A stretch of 64,000 bases of DNA from Gautieria morchelliformis. Lineage: Eukaryota > Basidiomycota > Agaricomycetes > Gomphales > Gomphaceae. A program made the translations under genes and the position numbers. The stretch covers positions 186,001 through 250,000 of the forward strand of contig WHVA01000120.1 of NCBI GenBank assembly GCA_015179125.1, given 5' to 3'. Shown in pieces: positions 32,458 to 44,689 of the stretch. The notes under the pieces are model-generated. The model saw only the letters and a program-made list of their open reading frames with translations. It was not told the origin of the DNA and did no database searches. Within the stretch, counting starts at the first letter, position 1; every line of letters begins with the position of its first letter.

Positions 32458-34870
32458 TATTGAGTCTATTGACCTCCGACGAGAAGTTGTGAGATCCTGG
32501 GGGCAGCCCAAGACGAGCCAGGCATGAAGTACAGAATAGCTGCTGAAAGTACAAGACTAGGTCATGACTGATGTGCGCGTCCAACGACCGAATGGATATA
32601 TGGTGTGTTTGCTTGTAAACAGTGCCTAGGAAGCCTAGCGAGGGGGTGAAAGTGAAAATTGTTGGAGGTGTTTTTGCAGTGGCGGGTCCTTGACAGATTC
32701 GAGTACAATGGCTGGCGCACAATGACCTGTCAGAGTCTGCTGTAGAATGGATTGCAAGCAGGGACTTACTGTAAAGACACAGAGGGGCAAATAGTGCAGG
32801 TGAGCTATCCTACGTCAAATCTACGTAGCTCAAGGGAGTCAAGTATGGGTCCATGTAGACGAGACTGATGATGTTACGTTGTACTCCGCCGTCAAGTGAC
32901 AGTAATTCAATTTGGGAAGTAACCACTTTCACCACGTAGGAGGGGCAGCGTGGTGCAGGAGGATGACCGTAGGTGAGAGGGGGAAGGGGTTGCTGCCACT
33001 TGCCATTCTGGTAGTATTCCCCGATCAGTCGGTGTTCTGAGTCAGGGCATCAGCGAGCTTCCCAAGCGGTGAGTGTACTGCATCAACTGGGTGCCGAAGG
33101 CTGAATCCGTAGTTTTCCCTGATATCAATGTGTCGTCGGGTCTAGTCATCTGAGCCTGCATAGGCAGGTGAGGGCCCGCGCCCAGCACAACTGAATGCCA
33201 CGAAAAAGAAAATGTCTTAGTTTATTCAAGGGCCCCGTTCGTTCGCTCAACGCTGTCGGAGAACTACCAGTTGGAAGTTTGTCAAGACTTCATATAAACC
33301 ACTGCGCTCTTCCAGGTTTCAGTGATCATCAGCAAACATGGAAGGTCTATATGCAAGCCTGAGCCCGGCATCATCCACCAGGATCTACCAGCATGTATGC
33401 AACTGATACAGACGCGGCATATACGGGCAACTCGCATGATACGGTTATGTCCCTAACCTCCCTGATCATCAAATACATCTTCTTACCCGAAGCGACAATT
33501 CAGGCAAGAAAAACATTGTGGAGTCTTCATATCTCCGCTGTGCATGTCTTAACGCTCCGTGCCGACGGTCCTGTATCTCGGAAGTTACAATATAGGTAGA
33601 GCGCGCGTAGGCACTTCATCACATGTGACACTCGGAAAGGTTTACCGCGACTTTGCTTCCCCGTAAACATCAGTTGTTACTGTAACGTCTAACCACTTCT
33701 GCTGCCTTCTCTGATGTTTTACATAACTTGGTCACGGCCAATGACAACTGGTGCATGATGGATGTGTGGCCACTGCTCATTTGATTCTGTTTCTCAACAA
33801 AGTACTTACTTAAATGCCACTGTCAGCATCGTTAGACCATGTTAATTTCACGGGTACATAACTCCCGCCATTGTGTCTCGTGTACAGGCGTATAGTTGCA
33901 ATCAAAATTCGCGTAGACATCAGCCAGACGGGGATGTCCCTGATACTATGGGTGCGTGGCAGCCGCAAGGGGCACAGTACCTAGTTACTTCCATTTTCTG
34001 CTCAATTGCGGTTACTTCAAAAAGCGACCTCTTTGAAGTAGGAACCCTCAGACTATGTCAAAGGGGGACTTATCTTCGGATGGATTTCCGGGATCATAGC
34101 CTTTCAGGTAACAGGACAGAGTCGAAAGACAGGCCAATATTTGCACAACGGTCGTACTCGTGATGTTGAGGTCAGTGCATCCTGTAAGCACCCTTTCCTG
34201 GGTGTGTTGGTGAACCGATGTGGATTCTTACAATAGCATAAGTCCCAGGTTTGGTAGAACATTACAGAGTCAACTGTGAGTTTGTGTTGCCAAAAAGTGA
34301 CCAATGTACCGCGCTGGATTAAAGATACGTCAACGGAGGCCGAGTACAGCCACGAGTGCCTGTATGTGACGTTTAATATAAATGGGTGTATAAGAGATTA
34401 TGTTAATCAAAGAAGACTCATTCTGCTTCTTTCCGTGCGAGTCCGGCTAGCATCCACAGTTTCCAAATACGGAAGATACTTCATAAAGTGTTAGGCTGTC
34501 CTTTTTCTTGCTGCAAATACTTAGGGTTGTACATCAGTTTCGTGTTTGTAGACGGGCCGTCTCTTCTTCTGGACATAAGCTTAAAGTTTATGCGTCCACA
34601 ACCTGGTCGCGGTAGAGTGTTCCGTGAACGCGATGAATCTTCCCACTGGTTACCATGGCCATGGGCAATCCTGATGGCGAAAACAAAACGGCCAAACTGG
34701 ACGCGTGCAGCAGAAAAATTTAACGGCAGACTGATACCTATACCGCTCTTCGGCCTCCCTTGCGTTTTGAGTGTGGGACTGTAGAGCCGGTGAAAGAGGA
34801 AGAAAAATTGAATGAGATAGGGTTGAGGTACGCAGCCATAACACGGGGTCGTTGCCGCGTGTTCGATCGC
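32458..34870. other. Gene-poor intergenic stretch
   Basis: About 2.4 kb without a reading frame, splice pattern, RNA or repeat that I can support. A TATAAA near 33293 precedes short frames around 33340-33600, but they lack recognisable domains. Confidence 0.4.
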
Positions 34871-34880
34871 TTGGAGCGGC

Positions 34881-34895
34881 CACGTGGGCCACGTG
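34881..34895 (+). promoter_or_regulatory. Twin CACGTG E-boxes
   Basis: Two perfect CACGTG palindromes (34881-34886 and 34890-34895), nine bases apart start to start, lie about 95 bp upstream of the ATG of the hypothetical gene. Such sites are bound by bHLH factors in fungi. The link to this gene is inferred from position. Confidence 0.45.
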
Positions 34896-34987
34896 GTTCC
34901 CACGAGCCCTCGTCGCCGTATTTTCGGCTCCCAGTTGTGGCGGCCTTTTGTTCTTTTTGTGGATGCGGCTCCCCTTCTCCTTTTACC

Positions 34988-35807
34988 ATGGACCAATATC
35001 CGTACGGGTATCATGACAGCCTCGACAACCTCGACTTCACCTTTGAACAAGTTGGCCATGACTTGAACACTCTCAAATTCGCGGCAAGGCCAGAGGGCGA
35101 TCCGGTAGCCGCCTTCACATTGTAAGGCCACTGTGCATACTCTCGTATACGCCCCCTCTGACAGATCTCTCCCCTATGATTTCCAGTGAAATCGTACACC
35201 TCATTCCTTCTGTTCTTCATGTTTCACGTCTAATCGGCCGACTTTGAACAGAAACACACAGTCCCCACGCTCACGGTCCAACTAACGCGCGAGATGGCAT
35301 GGCGCAGTCTGTATCCGGAGCTTAAAGGCCCTGATATGTGCTTGATTTACTTCGGTCCTGATCACGATATGGGTCGCTTTGCATATGGCATTATCGCGGA
35401 GCAATACATGAGCAAATTTTTGCGCAGACCAAATGCCAACAGTTCGTGAGTAATCAGGCAGCGATGTCTCGGAACATCTCCCTACACTGATCTTGTTTTC
35501 TATACAGTTCAATATACTTCACAGCGCAGAACGAGCGGGAATACAAGTGGAAGCAGACTGGCGATGTTCTCGAGGTATTCCTTATCTTTGTTCTATGGGG
35601 AGGTTGTTGATAGATTCCCCTCAGTGCATCGACACTCACGGTAAGAAGTGGGTTGCTCAATATGACACGCGATACTGGCCCCCACAGATGAGAATCAAGG
35701 GTGACGGTGTCCTGATATGCACGGAGATATTTGTGACCTGGTACCTTTATCAGAATGCAAAGAGATGGAAATGGGAGATAAAGATAGGGAAGGAGCAGAG
35801 GGCATAG
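34988..35807 (+). CDS. Hypothetical protein, five exons, about 200 aa
   Basis: The start MDQYPYGYHDSLDNLDFTFE opens exon 1 (34988-35121). Clear later exons are 35252-35445 (TVQLTREMAWRSLYPE, MCLIYFGPDHDMGRFAYGII), 35508-35574 (SIYFTAQNEREYKWKQTG) and 35625-35807 (CIDTHGKKWVAQYDTRYW, then a Trp-rich basic end WKWEIKIGKEQRA and TAG). Their phases agree. A short second exon begins at 35187; its 3' end is uncertain (35193 gives a 58-nt intron, 35220 a 31-nt one). The even exon/intron structure and lack of decay argue for a real host gene. I do not recognise a family. The charged, aromatic-rich C-terminal part has no signal peptide or membrane segment. Confidence 0.65.
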
Positions 35808-35940
35808 CTTACACGCCTCCAATCGCAAAATGGGAATGTATTATTCGCCGGAGATCGAGACCCCAGCCAAGGAGCTAAGTCCCGCAAAGTCCCGCATACA
35901 CCGAACCCTGACATGTGAAGCGCTGCTGCGCTAAAAGCCC

Positions 35941-38670
35941 CTATATTTCATTTTTCAAATCCTCCTGCAAGCCTACAAGCTGGCCCCATTCTGGCTCTTC
36001 TTCAAAGTCTTTTGTCTTCCCCATAAATGAACGCACGATACTCCGTGCCTGGAATAGCCATCTAGATCCGTCGGCACGTGGTCCAAAATTTCGCAATATA
36101 TCAACCACATCAACCACCTCTCCCACTGCCTCGCGCCACTTCACCACGTCTGTCTCGCTTTTGGTTATTTGGCCCGCCACGCCTCCCCGATATGCATCGA
36201 GATGTGCTTTCAGTGCATCGGTCCACCGGCCCTGCCAGGTGAGCAGGCGCGCGTAGGCCCGACACATGCGAGGTGAAGACACACGAGGCAAAAGGGTACG
36301 TTCAAAGAGATCCACCACACGTGGTAGCAAGCCATGCCCCTCATTCACACTCCTGGGGTGTTGCCGTCAGGGGGCTGGTCGAGCGGGGCGCGTGTAACAG
36401 CGTCGACGAGCCGCTCAAGAACTTCTTCATCAATACAGGCGGCGCCATCCTTTTCCGCGCGTTGTTCGACCACGCGGGTCACGGCTCGGGTAGCTTCGGC
36501 GAGTTCCCCAACGTCCATCGCGACAACCATGTAGTTTGCCCACATTCTCCAGTTCTCATAACTAAATTTGAGGCCTCGCTGGAGGGCGCGAAAGGCGAGG
36601 ATTTTATTTGCGAATGGGATTACTTTAGGTGTAGGACTGGGGGAGGATCGGGAGGCCGCCAACTGTGGGGGACGCATATGTGGCGATTTGAGCGAGTGAG
36701 GCATGCATGGGGACACCTTGACTCACGTCTTCATGCTCCTCCCCACTCTGAGAGGGTGCGCCAACTGCCTTCTCCGCCTCTCCCATTCGGAGATATACAC
36801 TCGCGAGATTACTCCAACTCTCACCATCCTCTTCATCGATTGCAACGCACCGTCCAAATGAATCCCGTGCCCCCTCCCATGCCTCCACGCGTACCTGTGC
36901 ACAGCCGAGAATAAACCACGCGCGGGACAACATCGGATTAATGACGACCGCGCGCTGGAGACACGAGATCGCCTGGGCGTATTCATTTCGCGCAAAGTAG
37001 TACCCACCGAGTGACCGCATCGCCCGTCCTGAGGTCTCGCCTGACACGGCCCATGCGCGCTCGTAGTGGGTCCGCGCGTGCTCGGGCTCCAGGTCGCCAA
37101 GGAGACACCATAGTTTGGCCTCGCGAGCGCGGTCATTGCGCCTGGCGGGCTTACCTTTGGCAATCACTCGCTCCGCCTCCTCTTTTCTGCCCTCGAGCAG
37201 ATCGCGCACGATAGCGATGCCCTTCTCCGGGCGCTCCATGGCCTGCCAGCACTTGACGACCTCCTCCCACATCTCAAGACGCTCAAAAATCTCCAACGCG
37301 GATTTAACCACACCGATGGTGAGGAAGCGCATTGCAAGCTCGCGCTCGAGCAGCCATTTGCTCGGGAGTGGGATATCGTGCACGTAGAGCAGACGCTCTG
37401 GGAGCTCCGAGTCGGCAGTGGGCATCTGGTCGACCAGAGCCTGAAGCTGCAGTACAGAGCGCTCAACTGTACGTGTGCGCGTGGCTTCCAGACGGGAGCG
37501 CAGGAGGAGCGCCATAGTATGTACGGACCAGTTACGTGGGTGGGCCATGACGCGAGAGACGTAGGGCATCATTTGTTCAGCGGTAAGGCCGTGCGCCGGA
37601 GATGTGTTTTTGATGTTGAGGCAGAGAGAGAGCAGGATGCATTGGTCGAGGGGGTGAAGTGGTGGTTGGGACGATGGAGAGAGGTGGGAGAGGCGGGAGG
37701 TGGATGCGGAGTGATCGGGCTGTGATGAGGTATATTCTGTTTGCTCGAGAAGGGTATCGTCGTTGAGAGCGAGTGTGTCGGGAATGGGAGTGGGGGCGGT
37801 AGGCGCCGGGGAGGGTGTAATGGTCTCACTACTTGAATCTTCGTGATCATCGCGCCTGCGGCTTTCAGCGAGTAAGACCAGCTGGCTAAGCTCTGTCTGC
37901 TGAAATTTAGTCCGTTTGCCAAGTGCGCCTGTGAGCTCGTACTCAAGCCCGGTCGCACGAGCGGCCTGAACGAAATGGTCTGCGGATATGCGGTCGTTGG
38001 AAAAGAGATGATGGAGCAGCCCTCGCTCGAGGACAAGACGTCCCAGGAGATCCGACTGATTCTGCTGGCTAATGTACGATTCAAGCGGTGCCAGCTCGGC
38101 AAAGAAGGCCGAAGGAAGATGTGTGGGCTCATCAAGGACGCACTGGTGTATTATTGTCGCACGCAGCTTCCACCACGACGCGGATCGGGTGTGGTTATAA
38201 GACCGAGAGAATATGAGTAAAGCCCACCGCAAGAAAATCGGTGAACTCGCAAGGTGATAGGCTGGCTCGCCACCATACGCGAGTTCTGCGATCGCCCTCT
38301 GATTCAACGCTTCGTCTGTAAATGGATCCGCACTTGTCGTAGTTACCAGGGAGGAGGGACTCAGATCCAAGTTTGGGCCTGTCCAGTTGAGCTGGATGAA
38401 CGCATGCAGGAACGCAATGCCCACACAAAGCCGTGCGAGTTCACTCTCGGGGGCTGAGGCCGTGTCAAATGTGAATATGGGGCCCAAGCCCTGATCCAAG
38501 CGAGAGGGCTCTATAGTAAGCAGATCCTTGGAAAAGGCTGTGGTGAGGACCGCCGAGAAGTTGCCTTGCACGGTGTCGTGCGCGATGGCTAGAGCATCAT
38601 ATTCGGAATAGGACTTGTCTTTCGGCCAAGAGCCTTGGATGAGGGCCCACTGTACCTCCTCCGTAGACAT
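35941..38670 (-). CDS. TTC27/Emw1-like TPR repeat protein
   Basis: Exon 1 (38670-36727) starts MSTEEVQWALIQGSW and exon 2 begins at 36662 after a 64-nt intron (GTGAGT...CCCACAG). The N-terminal part is helical; an acidic/Ser/Pro linker lies near residues 290-335. Tetratricopeptide units occupy the C-terminal half, for example EAKLWCLLGDLEPEHARTHY, AMRSLGGYYFARNEYAQAIS, SRAWFILGCAQVRVEAWEGA and SWSNLASVYLRMGEAEKA, then FRALQRGLKFSYENWRMWAN. This order and length (about 890 aa) fit TTC27/Emw1, a conserved essential TPR protein. An apparent 2-nt frame offset occurs near 36350: one frame ends PDGNTPGV-stop while the other continues NEGHGLLPRVVDLFERTLLP to the stop at 35941. No GT donor in the right phase explains it. 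It could be a real lesion or a sequence error. It is divergently arranged with the Boi-like gene. Confidence 0.85.
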
Positions 38671-38735
38671 TAATCGCGTCCTAGAGCTCGAGAGCAATTG
38701 CTAGTATGACGTAAAGTTTTCCCTATTTGGAAAAC

Positions 38736-38898
38736 TTCACCACAAGTATTAAAAAAGTTGTGGATTCAGCTATTACAAGCTGGCAATTGTACATTACTGT
38801 ATGACTCCACAGCTGAACAAAATTTCACCACAAGTATTATAAAGTTGTGGATTCAGCACTATTACAAGCTGGCAATTGTACATTACTGTATGACTCCA
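38736..38898 (+). repeat. Tandem duplication of about 74 bp
   Basis: Units 38736-38808 and 38824-38898 run from TTCACCACAAGTATT to CATTACTGTATGACTCCA with two small indels, separated by 15 bp. They lie just upstream of the TTC27-like gene in the shared divergent promoter region. Confidence 0.92.
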
Positions 38899-39360
38899 GA
38901 GAGTCTCCACTACGTGTCGATAGCTGTTCCAGGATAGCAGAGCCCACTGCATTGTTAGGGGGTCACCCTAACCCCAGCCCTCTTCCACTCCTTGTAGGCA
39001 TCCACACCAGAATGAGCCAATAAAGCCATTCGGAGACTCTCCTGCTTCAAAGCTAAAACAAGCCGTAGAGGAGTGTATACTTACCCAACAAAGTCGACGC
39101 TCTCCGCCTTTCTCTGACTCTCGTCCGAGCTGATACGCTCGCGCTGGTGCCTGGCGTAGCTCTCGCTGCACGGCGAGAAACAGGACATTACTCGGTGGTT
39201 GGCAAACGTTTGACAGCAAGGATTGTAGTCGACAACACGAGGTCTTGAGTTCTATGGCGTTGTCCTTCGAACATCGTCAATTGCCTTCAGTACGAGCGGC
39301 GACAAAAGTGCCCTGCCAAACATAATAGGACCCAAAGTGAGAAAGTGCGATAAGGTGCCT

Positions 39361-39386
39361 TCAAGTGAAGCGCTCAAGTCACTTGA
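39361..39386 (+). promoter_or_regulatory. Interrupted palindrome TCAAGTGA...TCACTTGA
   Basis: Perfect 8-bp arms (39361-39368 and 39379-39386) flank a 10-bp centre, with a further TCAAGT inside. The site is about 95 bp before the ATG of the Boi-like gene and could be a factor-binding site. This is inferred from symmetry and position only. Confidence 0.35.
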
Positions 39387-39478
39387 GGCTCAGGCCACGT
39401 TTGCGCGGAAGTGCTAAAAGAAGATTAGGCGCCCTACCCGTTCTCACTTACCGTCGTTCACCTTTGCTCCCATCTCTC

Positions 39479-42400
39479 ATGACCGAGTTTGTTTACGCCC
39501 TCCATGACTTTGCTCCAGAGCACGACGACGAGGTACCCTTCAAGGCTGGTGAGCGCATCGAGGTTGTCGAAAGGGACGACCTCTACGGCGATGGGTGGTG
39601 GCAAGTAAGTCCATTCTCTTTCCAAGGCTTTGGTTGCTGCACGCCAAACTTCACTCTCTTATCCGTGCTCGATATAGGGTCGTAACCCAGCTGGGAAAGT
39701 TGGCTTATTCCCCCAGGCATATACATCAGCATCGGCGCCCGTGCCGGAGATTCGGACACCAACAACCCTTCAGCCTCTCCAGGAGGAGAGGGAAACCACT
39801 GAAGACGCCCCTGTACCTGCCTCACCACCACCGCCTGCGTCCTCATCTGCGAATGATACTGTAATGGCAGCTACGCTGACTGATGTCCAAGAAGCCATTG
39901 AGCAGCTGGCCGTTCGTCGTGATAACGACACGGATGCTGCTCGCAGTTTCTCATTTGCGAGCACTCGTGACCCTGAAACCGAGACGGATGACGATGTTGG
40001 CGATGATCCTGATGGCCAGGGATGGCACAAGGATGCTCGCAAGGCCCTCGCCGAGCGCGCGGAGAAGGAGAACGCGAAGAAGCTGAGAGAGGAGGAAGAA
40101 GCGAATGGGTTCACATCCCCACATCGCATGTCTCAGGCTGGCCCCCCGATTGCTGTCGAGCTTTCAGACGAGAGTGATGCAGACGACGAGGATGAAGCGG
40201 CCCTCCGGAACCGGCACCACGATATTCATCCGCATCACCACCAGTACAACTCGTCGACGAGCACCGCTCAGCCACCTGAGGTATCGCTGAACGACCCTCC
40301 GACCGAAGCCCTGCAGCCCGCAATCACTGTCTCCAATCGCGCCTCCCAATCCTCTCTTCCAACGCCTACATCGCCCTCCTCTCCACGGGACACCGGGGTC
40401 GAAATCCCCGTCGCTGATCCCCCTGCTATCGCACAACCCAACCCCCAAACCCCGGCAACTGCCATCGCGGCGCAGTTCCACCAATCAATTGCGCCGCCCT
40501 CGTATCTTGTGAACATAACAGGCTCATTACCGTCGCCCGCTACATCCTCAGCCGGCGGCGCAGTTCTAGCGGTCAACGTGCCCCTCCCAAAGTCGCCCTC
40601 TCCAGTGCTGAACAGCAATGGTTTCCTGCCCAGCCAGCCGGCGCCCCTGGACCCACAAACAACCTCCGCGCACCTGGACCCACAGACAACCTCGCAGTCG
40701 GTTACACAGACAAGCCAACAACAGATCCCCCAAACAGGACCCATGACTCCCCCACAATCTTCCGATCCTGGTGGTTCGACTACGGCGTCAATCCGCGAGA
40801 GCTTGCGCCGTACCCACCCATCTGAGTGGAGTATCGAGCAGGTGGTCGAGTGGCTCAAATCAAAGAACGTTGACGAGGCGACGTGTGGCAAGTTTGTCGG
40901 TGAGCAGCCTCCGTATAGCAACATTTATCCACGTGTCTACTAATCGCTACTTAATTAATTACCGTAGAACACGAAATTACCGGAGACGTTCTCCTCGAGC
41001 TCGACGTTGGCATCCTCAAGGAAGAACTCAACATCACGGCATTCGGGAAACGGATGCGGATCGCGAATGCGATTGTTGAGCTCCGTCGTCCAGCATCATT
41101 CTCCTCTGATCCCGCCGTGTTCCATAATGGCTTTGCGGGTGTTTCTCCCCCTGGTGCTGCTGAGACAAATGGTCATCGCCAGGAGGCATCGAGCATTACG
41201 TCGGGCGACGCGCGGAGCCAGAGGTTATCGCCGGCACAGCCCCCACCGGTGGGTGTTTCTTTTGGATTCCTCTTATCCCTCGTTGCCTTTTGTGGGTGAT
41301 TAATGTTGGCGTATCGCCAGAAGACTCGTCCCGCGCAGCTCGCACTATCGCCCAGTGACAGCGCGCTTAATACCAAGGTGCATAGTAGCCCCGTGAGCAT
41401 GATTCCGGAGAACGCTGAGGGTGGGTCTGTCGAAGAACGGGGTGTTCAGAGCGAGGTCTGTCGTCCCCTATTCTGTTACACGTTTATGTGCAGCTCTATT
41501 GACACTATGCTTCGCAGACTGAAACCGCAGCAGGACACCCTCCGACCCACCCGAAACGCCGCCACTTCCTTGGCCGCTCGTTCGAGTCCGGCTCGTCGCG
41601 CGGGGACAAGGACAACGCGAGCCGCAAGTCGAATGATGTGACGTCGCCGCTCTCGAGTATCCCGAATAGCCCAAGTATACGTGGAGAAAAGACCTCCTCG
41701 GCTGCCGATGATGGCGTGGCTTCAACTGTTGGAGTCGGAATGAGGCCCCAGCATGTGAAAGGAAAGCGGAGTGTTGACGGGTCGAAAGGATCGGAGAGGT
41801 TAAGCTTTTTCAGTACTACTTTGGGGAAGGCCAGGAAGCCGCCGCCGAGGTATTCCGTGTATGTGGCTGCTGATTTTAGCTTTATTTCTCTTTCCCTTCT
41901 TGTCGTTGCGTGCACTGACAAGGGTTGTATTCCAGGCACGAGGGCGACGCATCGCCGCCGCCTGAGCGTTCGGCCCGCAGTATCGCTAGGTACCTCGGTA
42001 GCACATCCAAGAAGGGCGGACGTCCCAGGACTTCAGACGGTACACCCAAAGAGGTGAAACATGTGAAGGAGATGTCAGAGAGGAGCAAGGACCCCGCCAC
42101 ACTGCGCAAGCGCAATGTTTCGACTACGACTCCTATCGTCGTCCCCAGGCCTACCCCCGCGGGGCCTTCAAAGCCCGGCGCCCGGGTTTCACTGCAACCA
42201 GGCCTCAGTGTGCTGGACCAAATTGGGCGCCCAGATCATGCGGGGTGGCTGAGAAAGAAGGGGGTGCGGTACAATACGTGGAAGCTGCGCTACCTTGTTC
42301 TTAAAGGGCCGCATCTGTATTATTTGAGAAGTAACGGTCGCTCGGTGAGTTTCAGGCGTAGTATATGCTCGAACCCGCTAATTGGTGCTGCTTATGGCGT

Positions 42401-43546
42401 GTATAGGAGACAAAGATCAAAGGATACATCAATGCACAAGGTTATAAAGTAATCGCAGACGAGAACGCGAATCCTGGCAAATATGGGTTCAGGATTGTCC
42501 ACGACACCGAACCGTCCCACTTTTTCAGCTCCGAGGAGCAGGTGGTCGTGCGAGAGTGGATGAAGGCCCTTATGAAGGCTACCATCGACCGTGACTACTC
42601 GAGTGCGTATTCTTTACACTGAGAGAATGTTCCAATCCTCACAAGAGATTGCAGAGGCTGTCGTCTCCTCCTGTAACATACCCACTATCCCTCTCGCGGT
42701 TGCACAGGCGATGAACCCAGCTCCCCGCCCGCCATCGCCCTCTGCCCGCGACGCGACCCAGAGAGCCCTTCGCAGAGAGAATCCTAATCAACTTTCCAGC
42801 AGAGACGCACGTGTCCTCATGGGGCTCCCAGACTCTGAAAACGGCGTCCCGCCGCCGTATGGCGACAGAGGTCGATTGGAGTCCTTCTTTACTTTCGACC
42901 CTCAGGACGGCGACAGGGCTGAAGAGGTGCTCGCCCCAGCGCCGCCACGGCCATCACGGGAGATGCGGAATGCTGCAAGTCGTGGTAATGTAGACCGCGT
43001 GGACCCTGTAGGCAGTTTCGTCTATCAAGGGTTTAACCGTCTCTAGACTCACTGCTGTTGCCCTGCCTTTTTTTTTTTTTCATTTCATTTCATTTCTTAA
43101 AAAATTTTTTTTTTTTTGTGTTGGCTTTTCTATTTGCTCGATTATTTGCGCAGGCGCTTTTACTACAGGCCTCTGAGCAAGAACTCGTCGACTGGGCAAA
43201 TTCTCTTCTACCCGAGCAATACCGCATTTATGATCTTCGGAGGGACCTTTCCTCCGGGCTAGTGCTTCTACGACTAGCTGAAACCATTGGACGGAAGCCA
43301 AATGAGCCGATGACGCCCGACTCGGCTTTCATCGGGGACAACCTCGAAGGGATGTTTAAATTATTTGACTTCCTGCTGGACCACGACGTGTAAGTGGTTG
43401 TATCCAATTATAGACTCAAGTTCCTGAGAAGCCGGTTTCTCCGCCGCAGCAAAATAGGGAACGTGAGTATTAACGACGTCAAGCAAGGACGTGTAGACAA
43501 GACCCTCCATTTGTTGAGGGCGATAAAGACGTGGGGAGAGAAGTAA
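39479..43546 (+). CDS. Boi/Pob1-like SH3-SAM-PH protein with C-terminal CH-like domain
   Basis: The exons I read are 39479-39604, 39678-40900, 40968-41248, 41321-41455, 41518-41849, 41936-42344, 42407-42602, 42655-42989, 43154-43389 and 43450-43546. Domains in order: SH3 (residues 1-60: FVYALHDFAPEHDDEVPF, GWWQGRNPAGKVGLFP); a long Ser/Pro/Gln/Asp-rich linker; SAM (WSIEQVVEWLKSKNVDE...FGKRMRIANAI, split by intron 2); PH (HAGWLRKKGVRYNTWKLRYL, HLYYLRS, GYKVIADENANPGKYGF, WMKALMKAT); then a calponin-homology-like end (ELVDWANSLLPEQYRI, LSSGLVLLRLAETIG, LFDFLLDHDVKIGNVSIN). Boi proteins bind Cdc42/Bem1 and formin-linked machinery at polarised growth sites. The intron before the last domain holds poly-T runs, and its donor (42990) is the least certain junction. 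Confidence 0.88.
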
Positions 43547-43940
43547 GAGGCGGTGGTGCGGTCTGTTGGGAAAGAGTGCGGGGCATGCCGGACCACGGAT
43601 TGCAATGGAATCGGCCACGAAACATAGGTGATCGTAGGGTAAGTATCCTAGTTATCACTACATCTTTATTCGAAGTAGGTTGTAAGCGCGCTGAGTACTT
43701 GTACGAGTTTTAATTGGAGTTGATTCGATGATTTTGCCAAATGTGATTGCATGTAAGGAAAAAAATTTTTTATCCCAGTTTTCGTCTTTTGGGGCCGCGC
43801 CCTATGTAAGGCGGCGTTTACATCCTCTGTCCTATGTTGTCTCCTCCTCGCCTTTAGATGTCTATCTCAGCTTGCACTCGTTGGGCATAGCCCCGAGTTA
43901 GTCCGTGCCTATGTGAGCGAGGTGTGCGCAGCTCGGTGCG
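43547..43940. other. Spacer between the Boi-like gene and the LINE
   Basis: Contains the 3' flank of the Boi-like gene and probably the 3' untranslated end of the LINE. No coding feature was seen. Confidence 0.4.
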
Positions 43941-43965
43941 CTGCTTGTTTGTGTCTTCTTCGATC

Positions 43966-44543
43966 CTACTTCTTCCCCCTCCCATTCTTCTTCTTCTCCG
44001 CTGGAAGGATCATGTCTCCGAAAGCCTTCTCGAATCGTCTCGTGTCGTGTACGTATCTGAACAGGTGCTCCATGGCCTTATGCCCGCCGAATAATGTTTT
44101 CACGGATTTCGCTCCCCTCCGCAGCTTCTTTTCCAATCGTTTCCTCTGCTCCTTGAACGCCGGGCACCGGAACAGGTAATGGTGCACCGTCTCTTGCGCG
44201 CTCCTGCACGCCGGGCATAGTGAAGAGTCCGCTCTGCCTATTTTGTAAAGGTGCTTGTTCAAGGAGACGTGCCCTGTCCTGAGCTGTACAGGTAAGCTCG
44301 CATGTCTGCGCGGCATGTTCTTGGTGATGTTCGAGAAAGCTGCTGACGGCATTGTAGGGTCAATCTCATATGTGAACCGAGCTCTAGGTGACTTAGCGAA
44401 TATTGCCCGTGCGTTTCGCTTTAGCTCTGCGTTGTGCCTCTGGTTCTCGGCTGTCCTGCTTATTGGCAGCGCCCCCCGGCACTCTATTGGGATTTCCCAT
44501 TCTTCGCTGGTCTCCCCCTTCGCGGCCCTCTTCGCTTCCTCAT
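43966..44543 (-). pseudogene. LINE C-terminal domain
   Basis: After the interrupted RNase H (EAKRAAKGETSEEWEIPI) the frame continues to a conserved LINE end with RTGHVSLNKHLYKIGRADS, CPACRSAQETVHHYLFRCPA and a basic tail GKK. The CX2C..HX4-5HX4C pattern is the typical terminal finger. This part is intact and joins the RNase H across the LTR-element insertion. Confidence 0.85.
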
Positions 44544-44689
44544 TGTTGGAATGCGAGCGACGTCATGTTGACGTCATACGGTTCATTAGTTTTCTACGCG
44601 TTGTACACTAGCTCATTACGCAGTTGGAACCTGCTATCATCCCCTTGATTCTCTAACACAACTGCGTGCACCCCTTGCCTGTCGAGGCC

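Noticed and set aside
33340-34170. Short plus-strand frames near 33393-33599 and 33873-34163
   Set aside because: They lack domains, good start context and splice continuity, and their length is expected by chance.
34481-35131. A 216-residue minus-strand protein
   Set aside because: It overlaps the first exon and promoter of the plus-strand five-exon gene, has no recognisable domain and no splice support.
36625-36726. Extension of the TTC27-like first exon past EEHED
   Set aside because: A GTGAGT donor at 36726 and a CCCACAG acceptor at 36663 join the conserved parts in phase; the read-through tail is intron sequence.
38960-39215. A small minus-strand gene with a GTAAGT intron (39084) between the TTC27-like and Boi-like genes
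   Set aside because: A good donor and possible acceptor exist, but no reading frame across them gives a recognisable or clearly conserved protein; it could be an untranslated first exon.
43019-43046. End of the Boi-like gene at the TAG near 43044
   Set aside because: A phase-0 donor (GTAGAC, 42990) and acceptor (GCGCAG, 43153) connect to a CH-like domain with conserved residues and a further phase-consistent intron; kept as an alternative in the findings.
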